Counted from the stretch's first letter, positions 24,822-32,883 are shown. The stretch: 64,000 nucleotides of DNA from Pseudomonas sp. GCEP-101 (GCF_025133575.1 NZ_CP104011.1:4782965-4846964); one strand, 5' to 3'. Numbers and translations are program-made. Notes: a model not told the origin generated them from the sequence alone.

Positions 24822-25892
24822 TCAGCTGAAATCCACCAGGTACTGCGACAGCGTGCGCGCGCAGGCGCTGATGCCGTCCGCCAGCACCATCTCGTAGCCG
24901 TGGGTGTTTTCCGTGGGGATCGCCAGGCAGCCGCTTTGCGGGCAGACGCCGCTGGCAAGCACGGCGCTGGCGTCGGAGGCGAAATCCAGCAGCAGGGCGA
25001 ATTGCGGCTGGTAGCCGCAGCGCACGCCGGCGCGGTTGAGTTGCTCGGCCACCGCGCGGGTGTAATAGGCCTTCTGGTCGCCGGTGCTGATGATCGGATC
25101 GACACTCAGTTGCGTGGCGTACTCGGGCATCACCGGAGCCACCTCGACCGCGATGGTCACCTCGCCGGGCAGCGTGCGCGCGGCGTACATCGCACCGGAG
25201 TTGGATTCCTCCTCCATGGTGGTGAAGACGAAATAGACGTTCGCGTCCAGTTCCTCGCGGCGCACGGCGGTCAGCGCCGCCGCCTCGATGCAGGCGGCCA
25301 GTGGCGCGCGGTCATCGAGAAAGTGCGCGGCAATGGCATCGCCCACCCGCCACGGCTGGCGCCAGTGGCGCGACAGCACCACGCGGGTGCCGGGGCGCAC
25401 GCCGGCGGCCTTGAGGCGTTCCGCGCTGAGCCGGGTGACCACGTGCACGTCCTGCCAGGTCACCGCGCCCGTCTGCACGTCCTTGCCCTGGGGCGACTCG
25501 CTGGTGATGTGCATCGAGCCGAAGGACAGCACGCCGGGCAAGGCCTGGCCTTCGGCGAGAATGTCCACCGGGCACACGCCGAAGTTCACCGGGTTGGCCC
25601 CGCCGAGCGCCACCACGCGCAGGGCGCCGTCGCTTTCCACGCGCTTGACGATCATGGCGATCTCGTCCAGGTGCGCCATGATCTTTACCGCCGGCCCCTG
25701 GGGCTTGCCCGCGTCCAGCAGGCCGATGAGGTTGCCTGCCGCGTCGGTCCAGACGCGGTCGCAGGATTTGACCAGCTCCCGGTGGCAGACGGCCCGTACT
25801 TCGTCCTCCTGGCCACCGGGGCCGCGGGCGAGCAGCAGTTCGTCGAGCAGGCGGTTGCCGCTGCCGGTCTGGGTGGGCGGGGTCGATTCCAT
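24822..25892 (-). CDS. M42-family metallo-aminopeptidase
   Basis: A 356-aa cytoplasmic zinc peptidase of the M42 (glutamyl aminopeptidase/deblocking) family. Metal-binding and catalytic motifs are KIMAHLDEIAMIV, FLDDRAPLAACIEAAAL, FTTMEEESNSGA and IAVEVAPVMP. C-terminal IPTENTHGYEMVLADGI supplies the last histidine. M42 enzymes form large tetrahedral complexes that trim peptides (family knowledge). AGGAGCGCCACC precedes the ATG, and an ECF-like box lies 31 nt upstream. Confidence 0.85.
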   Translation of the reverse strand: MESTPPTQTGSGNRLLDELLLARGPGGQEDEVRAVCHRELVKSCDRVWTDAAGNLIGLLDAGKPQGPAVKIMAHLDEIAMIVKRVESDGALRVVALGGANPVNFGVCPVDILAEGQALPGVLSFGSMHITSESPQGKDVQTGAVTWQDVHVVTRLSAERLKAAGVRPGTRVVLSRHWRQPWRVGDAIAAHFLDDRAPLAACIEAAALTAVRREELDANVYFVFTTMEEESNSGAMYAARTLPGEVTIAVEVAPVMPEYATQLSVDPIISTGDQKAYYTRAVAEQLNRAGVRCGYQPQFALLLDFASDASAVLASGVCPQSGCLAIPTENTHGYEMVLADGISACARTLSQYLVDFS

Positions 25893-25918
25893 GGTGGCGC
25901 TCCTGTGGGGTATGACTG

Positions 25919-25946
25919 GACGACCGGCCGCGGCCGCCGGTGGTTC
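25919..25946 (-). promoter_or_regulatory. ECF-like promoter candidate for the M42 peptidase
   Basis: Minus strand GAACCA-N17-TCGTC, -10 starting 31 nt before the ATG at 25892. Confidence 0.5.
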
Positions 25947-25986
25947 CGCGGTTCAGCCAGGCGAGCCGGCGCCGGGCAATTTCCCG

Positions 25987-26014
25987 GAACCCGCTGCGGG
26001 CTGCGCCAGTCAGT
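25987..26014 (+). promoter_or_regulatory. ECF-like promoter candidate for the 81-aa protein
   Basis: GAACCC-N17-TCAGT, -10 starting 35 nt before the ATG at 26045. It is divergent from the M42 promoter. Confidence 0.5.
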
Positions 26015-26044
26015 GCTCAAGCACAGGCATGAATCGGAGGCTCC

Positions 26045-26290
26045 ATGGGCGATCAGTCGTTGGCCAAGCGCTACCGCGTGCGCTTTGATCGGGACGGCCA
26101 GGCATTCGAGTTCGAGGTCGCCGACGATGCGATGAGCGAGGCCCGCGCCTGGTGCCACGTGGCGCGCTACCTGCACATCCCGATCAACGACCTGCAGGGT
26201 TTCCAGAAGCTCTACCACGCCATTCGCAGCAGCGTGGAGGCGCACAACGTCGAGGAGGTGTCCTTCGAAGCGGCCGACCCCGAGCGGTGA
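26045..26290 (+). CDS. Hypothetical 81-aa protein, related to 21494 and 27520 proteins
   Basis: Starts MGDQSLAKRYRVRFDRDGQAFEF with GGAGGCTCC before the ATG. The strand RYRVRFDRDGQAFEFEVADD followed by a helix (MSEARAWCHVARYLHI) resembles the two shorter proteins at 21494 and 27520, and then extends further. I do not recognise a function. It has its own ECF-like promoter box and is convergent with the FMN reductase gene. Confidence 0.65.
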   Translation: MGDQSLAKRYRVRFDRDGQAFEFEVADDAMSEARAWCHVARYLHIPINDLQGFQKLYHAIRSSVEAHNVEEVSFEAADPER

Positions 26291-26293
26291 GCG

Positions 26294-27367
26294 CTACTTG
26301 GGGCGAGGGTCGCGCAGCCGCGCATCGGGGCGCGACAGGCTGTCCGCGCGCAGGTCGCGCACGGCGACCGCCAGCGCTCGCGCCACGTTGCGCAGTTCTT
26401 CCTGCAGGTCCTGGTCTGCGTCGAGTTCCCCGTGGCTGGTGGCGTAGGGTCGGTAGTAGCCGATGTAGCGCTCCAGGCGGGCCTTGTGCCCGGCATCCAC
26501 CAGGCCCATCCAGTCCAGCCAGTCACAGAGCGCGTGGCGTACCGACTCGATGCCCGCCACGTCGCCGTGCACCACCACGCCGTAGGCGCGTCCCGCCAGG
26601 TGCTTGGGGTAGTCCCAGCCGTCCAGCTCCAGCTGCTTGGCGCGGGCGGCGTCCTTGCCGTGGGTGCTGGTCGGGTCGGGATTGCCGCCGTCGGCGCAGA
26701 CCAGGCGGTCGATCATCAGCTTCAGCGGGCTGGGCGACTGGTACCAGTACACCGGGGTGATCAGCAGCACGCCGTCGGCGGCGACCCAGCGCGGATACAG
26801 CGCGTTCATCACGTCGCCCACCTGGTCCAGCGAGTGGTTCGGGTAGCAGCTGCATGGCCAGTGGCACAGCGGCATGGCGGTGGAGACGCAGGCCTTGCAC
26901 GGGAAGATGCGCTGGCCGTACTCGGAGGTCAGCAAGCTGAGGTCGAGCAGGTCGACCTCGATGCAGGCAATCGCCAGTTCCACCTCGGCCAGCCTCGCCA
27001 GGCGCCAACTCTTGGACAGCTCGCCGGGGCAGCTGCCGTCGTTGCGCGCCGAGCCGGTGACCACCAGCACGCGGGCGGGCCGGGTGCGCGACAGCCGTTG
27101 CCGCTCGGCGGCGCGTATCGCCTGGTGGGCCTCGAGCCAGTCCAGCGCCAGGTCGTAGTCCGGGTCGGCGTAGCCGGGGCCGGCCTTGCGCGTGAGCGGG
27201 GCCTTGCGGCTGTCCTGGTAGGCCTCCCAGGCGATGGCCTCGATGCGTTCCAGGGCGGCATCCTCGGCGCGGAAGGCCGGGTCGGTGAAGCGCTCGCGAA
27301 AACGCCGGGAGAAGGTCTGGCGATCGATCTTTTCTGGCGCTTCGCCGTGGCGGGGACGAAGGTTCAT
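26294..27367 (-). CDS. NADPH-dependent FMN reductase-like flavoprotein with Cys cluster
   Basis: A 357-aa protein. The first 110 residues are a helical extension. A flavodoxin/FMN-reductase fold follows, with the FMN loop VVTGSARNDGSCPGE and LLITPVYWYQSPSPLKLMIDR. Between them, near residue 190, FPCKACVSTAMPLCHWPCSC contains five cysteines (C-x2-C-x7-C-x3-C-x-C). This suggests an iron-sulfur or metal site as in iron-sulfur flavoproteins, though the spacing differs from the classical motif. The ATG at 27367 has AGGAAGCGCC upstream and an ECF-like box 35 nt before it. Confidence 0.75.
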   Translation of the reverse strand: MNLRPRHGEAPEKIDRQTFSRRFRERFTDPAFRAEDAALERIEAIAWEAYQDSRKAPLTRKAGPGYADPDYDLALDWLEAHQAIRAAERQRLSRTRPARVLVVTGSARNDGSCPGELSKSWRLARLAEVELAIACIEVDLLDLSLLTSEYGQRIFPCKACVSTAMPLCHWPCSCYPNHSLDQVGDVMNALYPRWVAADGVLLITPVYWYQSPSPLKLMIDRLVCADGGNPDPTSTHGKDAARAKQLELDGWDYPKHLAGRAYGVVVHGDVAGIESVRHALCDWLDWMGLVDAGHKARLERYIGYYRPYATSHGELDADQDLQEELRNVARALAVAVRDLRADSLSRPDARLRDPRPK

Positions 27368-27397
27368 GGCGCTTCCTCGGTTTCGCGGGCATGTGCT

Positions 27398-27424
27398 TGC
27401 GAGGCGTTTGCGCCGGCCGGGTTC
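27398..27424 (-). promoter_or_regulatory. ECF-like promoter candidate for the FMN reductase-like gene
   Basis: Minus strand GAACCC-N16-TCGCA, -10 starting 35 nt before the ATG at 27367. Confidence 0.5.
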
Positions 27425-27464
27425 CGCTGGATGGCACGAGCGGTTGCCGCCGAGCCAGCAAGCT

Positions 27465-27491
27465 GAACCTTGCGCCGGGGCGCCAGTCCTC
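27465..27491 (+). promoter_or_regulatory. ECF-like promoter candidate for the 58-aa protein
   Basis: GAACCT-N16-TCCTC, -10 starting 33 nt before the ATG at 27520. Confidence 0.5.
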
Positions 27492-27519
27492 CGATCACAG
27501 CCCGCACGGAGGACCACCC

Positions 27520-27696
27520 ATGAGCGAAACCCGCACCTTCACCGTCAACTACCGCCTGCACGACCAGCCCTACAGCATCGAGGTGAACAGCTTTTCCGGC
27601 TCGCTGACGCCGGACCAGGCGCGCTTCTACGTGCAGTCCCGGCACGCCGAGGCGAACCCGGCGGACATCACCGACATCGAGATCCAACGGCCCTGA
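27520..27696 (+). CDS. Hypothetical 58-aa protein, paralogue of 21494-21667
   Basis: MSETRTFTVNYRLHDQPYSI... has CGGAGGACCACCC before the ATG. The NYRLHDQPYSIEV strand and SLTPDQARFYVQSRH helix parallel the 57-aa protein at 21494 (RYRRDGQPMSTV / SREQAQKFVQALH). A 61-aa hydrophilic protein follows 57 nt downstream. The function is unknown. Confidence 0.65.
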   Translation: MSETRTFTVNYRLHDQPYSIEVNSFSGSLTPDQARFYVQSRHAEANPADITDIEIQRP

Positions 27697-27753
27697 CGCG
27701 GCGCTGCCCGGCTGTGCCGGGCGCACGCATGGCCCGAACCAAGGAGAACCGAC

Positions 27754-27939
27754 ATGAACCCGCAAGACGAACCGCGCACGGGCACCGAGGGTGGCCGGCA
27801 GAACATCCCCGGCGAACTGCATCCGGAATGGGAGCGCCAGGGTGGCGACCGCGCCGACCAGCCGCCGCAGGACGAACCGGAAGTCTCGCCCAGCGACCCG
27901 GACATCGCCGGCATCGGCGAGGAGAACCGCCCCGGCTGA
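27754..27939 (+). CDS. Hypothetical 61-aa acidic, probably disordered protein
   Basis: MNPQDEPRTGTEGGRQNIPG... is rich in Asp, Glu, Pro, Gly and Gln with no hydrophobic core. AAGGAGAACCGAC precedes the ATG. It is likely co-transcribed with the 58-aa gene, and a strong hairpin terminator begins 6 nt after the stop. Confidence 0.6.
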   Translation: MNPQDEPRTGTEGGRQNIPGELHPEWERQGGDRADQPPQDEPEVSPSDPDIAGIGEENRPG

Positions 27940-27945
27940 TACCAC

Positions 27946-27974
27946 CAACGGCCCGGCCTTGCGCCGGGCCGTTG
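27946..27974. terminator. Bidirectional intrinsic terminator
   Basis: CAACGGCCCGGC (27946-27957) pairs perfectly with GCCGGGCCGTTG (27963-27974) around a CTTGC loop, lying between convergent genes. T-tracts are poor on both sides. Confidence 0.75.
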
Positions 27975-27979
27975 TCCTG

Positions 27980-29146
27980 CTAGGGCCGCAGGACCACCTT
28001 GCGGCAATCCTCCTGCTTGCGGTTGAAGATGTCGTAGCCGTGCGCCGCCTGCTCCAGCGTCAGGCGGTGGGTGATGATCTCGTCCGGCCGCAGGCGGCCC
28101 TCGCCGATGGCTTCCAGCAGCTCCGGCAGCAGCGGGTGGACGTGGGTCTGGCCCATCTTGAAGGTGAGCCCCTTGTCGAAGGCATCGCCGAACAGGAAGC
28201 CGTGGATGAAGCCGGCATAGACGCCCGGCACGCTGACCGTGCCGCCGCGCCGCACGGCGGCGATGCACTGGCGCAGCGCCTTGCCGCTGCTGGTCTCCAC
28301 CTTGATGGCGGTGAGCACCGTCTCGGTGGTGCTGCCCTTGGCTTCGAACCCCACCGCATCGATCACCGCGTCGACGCCACGCTGGCCGGCGGTTTTGGAG
28401 ATGATGGTGGCCGCCGGGTCGTCGTCCTGATCGAAGTTGATCGGGATGACGCCGTAGGTCTGCTCGGCGAAGTGCAGGCGGTAGGCGTGGTGATCGACCA
28501 TGAAGATCTGCTCGGCGCCGAGCATCCGTGCGCAGGCCGCGGACATCAGCCCCACCGGGCCGGCGCCGTAGATGGCCACGCTGCTGCCCGGACCGACACC
28601 GGCGTTGAGTACCGCCTGGTAGCCCGTGGGCAGGATGTCGGTGAGGAACAGCACGCGTTCATCCTCCAGTGCGTCGGGCACCACGAAGGGGCCGGCATTG
28701 GCCTTGGGCACGCGCACGTACTCGGCCTGGCCGCCGGGTATGCCGCCATACAGGTGGCTGTAGCCGAACAGCGCGGCGCCTGGGGGAATCTGCTTCTTGT
28801 TGAGGATCGCGCCGCGTCCGTCGTTGGTGGTCTCGCAGGCCGCGTGCAGGTTCATCTGGCAGAAGAAACATTGCCCGCAGGCGACCACGAAGGGAATCAC
28901 CACGCGGTCGCCGGGGCGGACGGCGGTGACGCCGCTGCCCACTTCCTCGACCACGCCCATGAACTCGTGGCCGAGGATATCGCCGCTTTCCACCTGCGGG
29001 ATCTTGCCGCGGTACAGGTGCAGGTCGGAGCCGCAGATCGCGGTGGCGGTGACCTTGAGGATGATGTCGTCGGCCTCGTGGAGGACCGGGTCGGGAACGT
29101 TGTCGACGCTGACGTTGTGGCTACCGTGGTAGGTCAGTGCTCGCAT
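27980..29146 (-). CDS. Zinc-dependent alcohol dehydrogenase (formaldehyde dehydrogenase-like)
   Basis: A 388-aa medium-chain dehydrogenase. Catalytic zinc ligands are in TAICGSDLHLYRG and ILGHEFMGVVEEVG. The four-Cys structural zinc site is CGQCFFCQMNLHAAC. The nucleotide-binding motif is IYGAGPVGLMSA. The sequence groups with proteins annotated as zinc alcohol dehydrogenase or glutathione-independent formaldehyde dehydrogenase; the substrate is not fixed by sequence. The ATG at 29146 has ACAGGAGACTGTC upstream. The ECF-like box is 97 nt upstream and resembles, base for base outside the hexamers, the one at 29895. Confidence 0.88.
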   Translation of the reverse strand: MRALTYHGSHNVSVDNVPDPVLHEADDIILKVTATAICGSDLHLYRGKIPQVESGDILGHEFMGVVEEVGSGVTAVRPGDRVVIPFVVACGQCFFCQMNLHAACETTNDGRGAILNKKQIPPGAALFGYSHLYGGIPGGQAEYVRVPKANAGPFVVPDALEDERVLFLTDILPTGYQAVLNAGVGPGSSVAIYGAGPVGLMSAACARMLGAEQIFMVDHHAYRLHFAEQTYGVIPINFDQDDDPAATIISKTAGQRGVDAVIDAVGFEAKGSTTETVLTAIKVETSSGKALRQCIAAVRRGGTVSVPGVYAGFIHGFLFGDAFDKGLTFKMGQTHVHPLLPELLEAIGEGRLRPDEIITHRLTLEQAAHGYDIFNRKQEDCRKVVLRP

Positions 29147-29238
29147 GACAGTCTCCTGTCGCAGGGGCAGGCGCAAGGCGCTTGCCGGGTGGGGCGCGGG
29201 TGCGCCGGGCGGTCGACCGGGAGGCCGGCTCGTGCAGT

Positions 29239-29265
29239 TGTGAAAGGGGGGTGGCACGGCTGTTC
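29239..29265 (-). promoter_or_regulatory. ECF-like promoter candidate for the alcohol dehydrogenase
   Basis: Minus strand GAACAG-N16-TCACA, preceded by AAATCT as at 29895-29921. It lies 97 nt from the start codon. Confidence 0.4.
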
Positions 29266-29291
29266 AGATTTCTTTTCCCGGCGGTCACGCG

Positions 29292-29810
29292 CTAGCTCAG
29301 TTGCACCCATAGCGAGAACAGCCCGAGCACGCCCCAGAACGCGGAAAACAGGAACGGCGTGCGGCGGGAAAACAGCAGCGACTTGTCGAAACTGGCGCGG
29401 TCCGACTCGCGCTCGCTGAACAGCGGCGACTCGTCGTAGGCGCGGCCCATGCTGGGGTCGCTGCGCAGCAACTGGGTCTGCTTGAAGTGCCAGTGATGGA
29501 TGATCTCCGAGGAGGCGCGGATGCCCGGCCAGGCGTGCAGCGAGTTGACCAGCCCGAGCAGGGCCAGCACGGCGGGGATCACCAGGGTGAACACCTCGCC
29601 CCAGGCCGGGTTGAGGTTGGACATCGACGAGGCGTAGGCGATGACCAGGAAGGATTGCGCGGTGAGGTAGGCGTTGGTGCGGCTGGAGAGCAGGCCGATT
29701 TCGTGGTGGATTTCGCGCCGGTAGAAATCCAGGCGCTCCTTGGGCGTGCCGAACAGGTGGGTGTTCTCGGTATCGGGTGGGTCCTGCGGCGAGGTGATCA
29801 GCCGTGACAC
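29292..29810 (-). CDS. Hypothetical membrane protein, 172 aa
   Basis: Three hydrophobic segments can be seen: AYLTAQSFLVIAYASSM (near residue 48), FTLVIPAVLALLGLVNSLHAW and the C-terminal PFLFSAFWGVLGLFSLWVQL. The N-terminus is soluble. The start codon is GTG with AAGGAA upstream. No family recognised. An ECF-like box lies 89 nt upstream. It is followed by the alcohol dehydrogenase gene on the same strand, which has its own box. Confidence 0.65.
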   Translation of the reverse strand: MSRLITSPQDPPDTENTHLFGTPKERLDFYRREIHHEIGLLSSRTNAYLTAQSFLVIAYASSMSNLNPAWGEVFTLVIPAVLALLGLVNSLHAWPGIRASSEIIHHWHFKQTQLLRSDPSMGRAYDESPLFSERESDRASFDKSLLFSRRTPFLFSAFWGVLGLFSLWVQLS

Positions 29811-29894
29811 GGGAGTGGTTTCCTTCTGGCGGGAGAAGAGTGGCCGAGCGGACGGGGCCGCTCGCGGCGGGGCAGGCGGGCGGGCGCCTGTAGG

Positions 29895-29921
29895 TGGGAA
29901 AGGCGGGCAGGGCGGCTGTTC
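29895..29921 (-). promoter_or_regulatory. ECF-like promoter candidate for the 172-aa membrane protein
   Basis: Minus strand GAACAG-N16-TCCCA, with flanks (AAATCT before, GCCTT before the -10) nearly matching the box at 29239. Confidence 0.4.
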
Positions 29922-29942
29922 AGATTTCCTGCCCGGTGGCGC

Positions 29943-30389
29943 TCACTCGGGCTCGGGGATGATGGAAATCTTGCCGTTCTTCTCCAGCACGGCGAAGCGG
30001 ATCTGCTCCATACGCTCCAGCCCCTGGGACTGCCGCGCTTCCAGCAGGATGTCCTCCTCGCGCAGCCGCGCCTCGGCCAGGCGCTTCTTCAATGGCCGGC
30101 CGTATTCGACGATCAGCGTCGGCGAGCCTTCGAGCACCCGGTCCACGCGTGGGAAACGCAGCTTCATCAGCGAGAACAGCACGTCCATCACCACCAGCGT
30201 GATGATCACCAGCAGCGCATTGGTGGTGGAGAAGTCGTCGCCGAGCATGGCCTGCTGGGTCGCCTCGCTGATGATCATCAGCAACAGCAGGTCGAAGGTG
30301 CTGACATCCGCCAGGGCGCGCTTGCCCACCAGGCGGAAGAGGATCACCAGGAACAGGTAGATGCTGACCGCGCGCAGGACGGAATCCAT
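29943..30389 (-). CDS. DUF421 (YetF/YcaP-like) membrane protein
   Basis: A 148-aa protein with N-terminal membrane helices (SIYLFLVILFRLVGKRALADVSTFDLLLLMIIS and ALLVIITLVVMDVLFSLM). A small cytoplasmic domain follows, with GSPTLIVEYGRPLKKRLAEARLREEDILLEARQSQGLERMEQIRFAVLEKNGKISII. That order is the hallmark of DUF421. Its molecular function is unknown. CTGAGGAGCCTGCCC precedes the ATG. The gene starts 11 nt after the 173-aa membrane protein gene, so the two form an operon. Confidence 0.85.
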   Translation of the reverse strand: MDSVLRAVSIYLFLVILFRLVGKRALADVSTFDLLLLMIISEATQQAMLGDDFSTTNALLVIITLVVMDVLFSLMKLRFPRVDRVLEGSPTLIVEYGRPLKKRLAEARLREEDILLEARQSQGLERMEQIRFAVLEKNGKISIIPEPE

Positions 30390-30400
30390 GGGCAGGCTCC

Positions 30401-30922
30401 TCAGGGATAGACCAGTTGGCGGAACTCCAGCGTTTCGCCGGCATACTCCAGGCGGTGCGCGAGCACCCCGGCCCGGGTCGCCAGCAAGGCCAGGTAGAGG
30501 TGCAGTTCGCCGCGCTCGTCCAGCTGCCCGGTCAGCTCCAGCCCGCCGTGCCAGCTGCGCCCCGGCAGCGCCGGCTGCAGGCTCTGCACGTCGTGGCTGG
30601 CGAGCAGGTCGCCGGCAATGTGCAGGCGCGCCGCCTCGCCGGCGCCGCCGCGCAGGGTGATGTGCAGGCGGCTGCTGGCGCCCAGGCGTTCGAAGCGTTC
30701 GTACTCCACGCTGAGTTTGCCGGCGGGACCGGCCAGGCGCGCGCTGCTCAGCGGCCCGCTCGAGAACAGGCCCGCCAGGGCCAGCAGCAGGATCGCCAGC
30801 AGGACGAACAGCGACGCCCGCTCCAGCCGCCAGGCGCGACGCTGGCCTTCGATGCGTTCGGGGATGGGGTATTCCCGTGCGCTGAAGTCGTCGTCGGTGT
30901 CGCTGCCCGGTGGTCTGGCCAT
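30401..30922 (-). CDS. Single-pass membrane protein in operon with DUF421
   Basis: A 173-aa protein: cytoplasmic Arg/Glu-rich N-terminus (DFSAREYPIPERIEGQRRAW), one helix (SLFVLLAILLLALAGLFSSG, near residues 37-56), then an extracytoplasmic beta-rich domain ending EFRQLVYP. No family is certain. The tight spacing to the DUF421 gene suggests the two products work together in the inner membrane. Confidence 0.65.
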   Translation of the reverse strand: MARPPGSDTDDDFSAREYPIPERIEGQRRAWRLERASLFVLLAILLLALAGLFSSGPLSSARLAGPAGKLSVEYERFERLGASSRLHITLRGGAGEAARLHIAGDLLASHDVQSLQPALPGRSWHGGLELTGQLDERGELHLYLALLATRAGVLAHRLEYAGETLEFRQLVYP

Positions 30923-31158
30923 GCTCGCGGTCCTCGCTGGGTTATTCCTTGCGACCGCTGCGCTGGATCATTGGTGCCGAGGATTTTTCCTGCCGTTGCG
31001 CTCGGGCGATTTGCAGCCTCCGCCGCTGCCCATCGTGCGCAATGCAGCCTGCGCGTCGCCGCCGGTTTTGCGCCGGGCCGTCTGCGGCGCGGCTTGCACC
31101 GATTGGCCGCATCGGGCGCGAAAGTTGCTCGCTTCCTCCCTGACCAAGGGAGACCGTG

Positions 31159-31551
31159 ATGAACCTGCGCGACGCCTCGATCCTCATCCTCGAAGAACAG
31201 GCCGCTGACCTGCAGCGCCTGGAGCACTACCTGCTGGAGCAAGGCCATGCGGTGCTCAGCGCCTCGTCCCTGGAGGCGGCGCTGGACCATTTGAACTCCG
31301 CCGTGGTGATTGACCTGTTCCTGCTCGATGAACAGCTCGCCGGCCCGCATAGCGCCGCCATGCTGGTGGAAGCCTGCCTGCCGGTGCGCCCGCGCATGCG
31401 TGTGCTCGGCCTGTCTTCCTCCAAGCCGCGCGTGCTGGACGACAGCGCGCCGTATCCGGCGTTACTCAAACCCATTCGCCTGGACGAACTGGAGCGGGCC
31501 ATTGAGTTCACCCTGCGCTCGCCCGCCGTCACGCCCTGGCTGGAGTGCTGA
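31159..31551 (+). CDS. Single-domain response-regulator-like protein, paralogue of 20744-21136
   Basis: A 130-aa receiver domain, the same length as the paralogue. ILILEEQAADLQRLEHYLLEQGHAVLSA has the same Glu-Glu in place of Asp-Asp; LFLLDEQLAG keeps the acceptor Asp; GLSSSK and LLKPIRLDELE carry the Ser and Lys positions. GGGAG precedes the ATG at 31159 by 6 nt; a GTG directly before it is less well placed. The cinA-like gene starts 2 nt after the stop, so they are co-transcribed. Confidence 0.75.
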   Translation: MNLRDASILILEEQAADLQRLEHYLLEQGHAVLSASSLEAALDHLNSAVVIDLFLLDEQLAGPHSAAMLVEACLPVRPRMRVLGLSSSKPRVLDDSAPYPALLKPIRLDELERAIEFTLRSPAVTPWLEC

Positions 31552-31553
31552 TC

Positions 31554-32072
31554 ATGTTCGAAGCCGACCTGCGTGAAGCGGCCCAACGGGTCGTGGATTA
31601 CCTGGAGCGCCAGCGCCTGCGCCTGCTCACCGCCGAGTCCTGCACGGGCGGGCACATCGCCGCGCTGCTCTCCGCCATTCCCGGCAGCGGGCAGGTGATG
31701 GAGGGCGGCCTGGTGGTCTATTCGCCCACCGCCAAGCGCGAGCTGCTCGGCGTGGAGGCCATGTGGCTGGAGGACTTCAACCTCACCAGCGTGGAGGTGG
31801 CGCGGGCGATGGCCGAGGCGGCGCTGCGCTACGAGCCGGCCACCGCCGTGCTGGCGGTGACCGGCCTGCTGGACGAAAAGGGCAAGGACGGCATCCCGCC
31901 CGGCACCGTCTGCCTGGCCTGGGGCTATCGCATGCCCGATGGCCTGGCGCTGTTCACCCGGCGCGTGCACTTCACCGGCGACGCCGCGTGGATGCGTCAC
32001 CAGACCGTGCGCCATGCCCTGGAACTGATCCCCGAATTTCATCGCAGGGCGCTGGCTGGCGAACGCCGCTGA
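31554..32072 (+). CDS. CinA C-terminal/PncC-like nicotinamide-nucleotide amidohydrolase
   Basis: A 172-aa CinA-family protein. The active-site signature is LLTAESCTGGHIAALLSAIPGSG, and PPGTVCLAWG with FTGDAAWMRHQTVRHALELI completes the fold. PncC deamidates nicotinamide mononucleotide in NAD recycling (family knowledge). Pseudomonas genomes usually hold another housekeeping copy near recA, which this is not. The ATG overlaps no gene, but only 2 nt separate it from the receiver gene. Confidence 0.8.
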   Translation: MFEADLREAAQRVVDYLERQRLRLLTAESCTGGHIAALLSAIPGSGQVMEGGLVVYSPTAKRELLGVEAMWLEDFNLTSVEVARAMAEAALRYEPATAVLAVTGLLDEKGKDGIPPGTVCLAWGYRMPDGLALFTRRVHFTGDAAWMRHQTVRHALELIPEFHRRALAGERR

Positions 32073-32175
32073 CGCGCCCGCGATGACGAAGACGGCGCCG
32101 CCGTCGCTGCACTGTGAAAGCCCGGCCTGACAGCCTGATCCATGACAACAAGCGTGACCTGAGAGGAGACTTGCG

Positions 32176-32646
32176 ATGAATGCCATCGAACTGCTGAAGA
32201 ACGACCACGAGCTGGTGAAGAAGCTGCTCGGCGAGTTGAGCGAAACCACCGAGCGCGCGGTGAAGAAGCGGACCGAACTGTTGCGCCGCATCGAGCTGGA
32301 GCTGACCCAGCACACGTCCATCGAGGAGGAGATTTTCTACCCGGCGCTCAAGCAGGCCGGCGAGAAGGACGACGCGCAGATGTACTACGAAGCCAAGGAG
32401 GAGCACCGCACCGTGGACGCGCTGGTCCTGCCGGACCTGAAGAAGACCAAGCCGGACAGCGTCGAATTCGCCGGCCGGGTCAAGGTGCTCAAGGAACTGC
32501 TGGAGCACCACATCGAGGAAGAGGAGCAGGAGATGTTCCCGCGCGCCGAAGAGCTGCTGGACCATCCGACCCTGGAGCGCCTGGGCGCCGCCATGGCGCA
32601 GCTGAAGAAGGACATCAAGGCGCAGTGGGATACGCGCGCGGCCTGA
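32176..32646 (+). CDS. Hemerythrin HHE-domain protein
   Basis: A 156-aa four-helix bundle. Metal-binding His/Glu residues lie in LLKNDHELVKKLL, LTQHTSIEEEIFYPAL, AKEEHRTVD and LLEHHIEEEEQEMFPRAEELL. The HHE family binds a di-iron centre and senses or scavenges oxygen, NO or peroxide; the specific role is unknown. GAGAGGAGACTTGCG precedes the ATG. A GAAAGC-N17-TCCAT sequence 37 nt upstream is one base from the ECF-like box. A strong terminator follows. Confidence 0.85.
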   Translation: MNAIELLKNDHELVKKLLGELSETTERAVKKRTELLRRIELELTQHTSIEEEIFYPALKQAGEKDDAQMYYEAKEEHRTVDALVLPDLKKTKPDSVEFAGRVKVLKELLEHHIEEEEQEMFPRAEELLDHPTLERLGAAMAQLKKDIKAQWDTRAA

Positions 32647-32659
32647 TTGCAGCGGGCAG

Positions 32660-32697
32660 AAAAAAGCGAAGCCAGGGTGACCTGGCTTCGCTTTTTT
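32660..32697. terminator. Strong bidirectional rho-independent terminator
   Basis: AAAAAAGCGAAGCCAGG (32660-32676) and CCTGGCTTCGCTTTTTT (32681-32697) form a 17-bp stem around GTGA, with a T-run on each strand. It lies between the convergent hemerythrin and KGG genes. Confidence 0.92.
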
Positions 32698-32709
32698 TAC
32701 GGGCGCCGT

Positions 32710-32883
32710 TCAGTCCTGGTTGGCGCTGCGGCTGCGTTGTCCGCCCTTGCGTCCGGCTTCGGACGCGCGTTGCGGATCGTTCCTGAAATTGCCGCCGCTG
32801 TTGCTGCCGCCTTTCTTGCCGGCTTCGGCTGCGCGTTGGGGGTCTTCGGCGAAGTTGCCTTTTCCGCCTCGGTGTTCGGCCAT
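32710..32883 (-). CDS. KGG-repeat stress protein (YciG/con-10-like)
   Basis: A 57-aa hydrophilic protein with two GNF...DPQRAxEAGxKGG repeats (EAGKKGG and EAGRKGG). The KGG family contains stress-induced proteins of unknown mechanism. GCAGGAGAACCACC precedes the ATG. A paralogue is encoded at 33667 on the other strand. Confidence 0.85.
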   Translation of the reverse strand: MAEHRGGKGNFAEDPQRAAEAGKKGGSNSGGNFRNDPQRASEAGRKGGQRSRSANQD

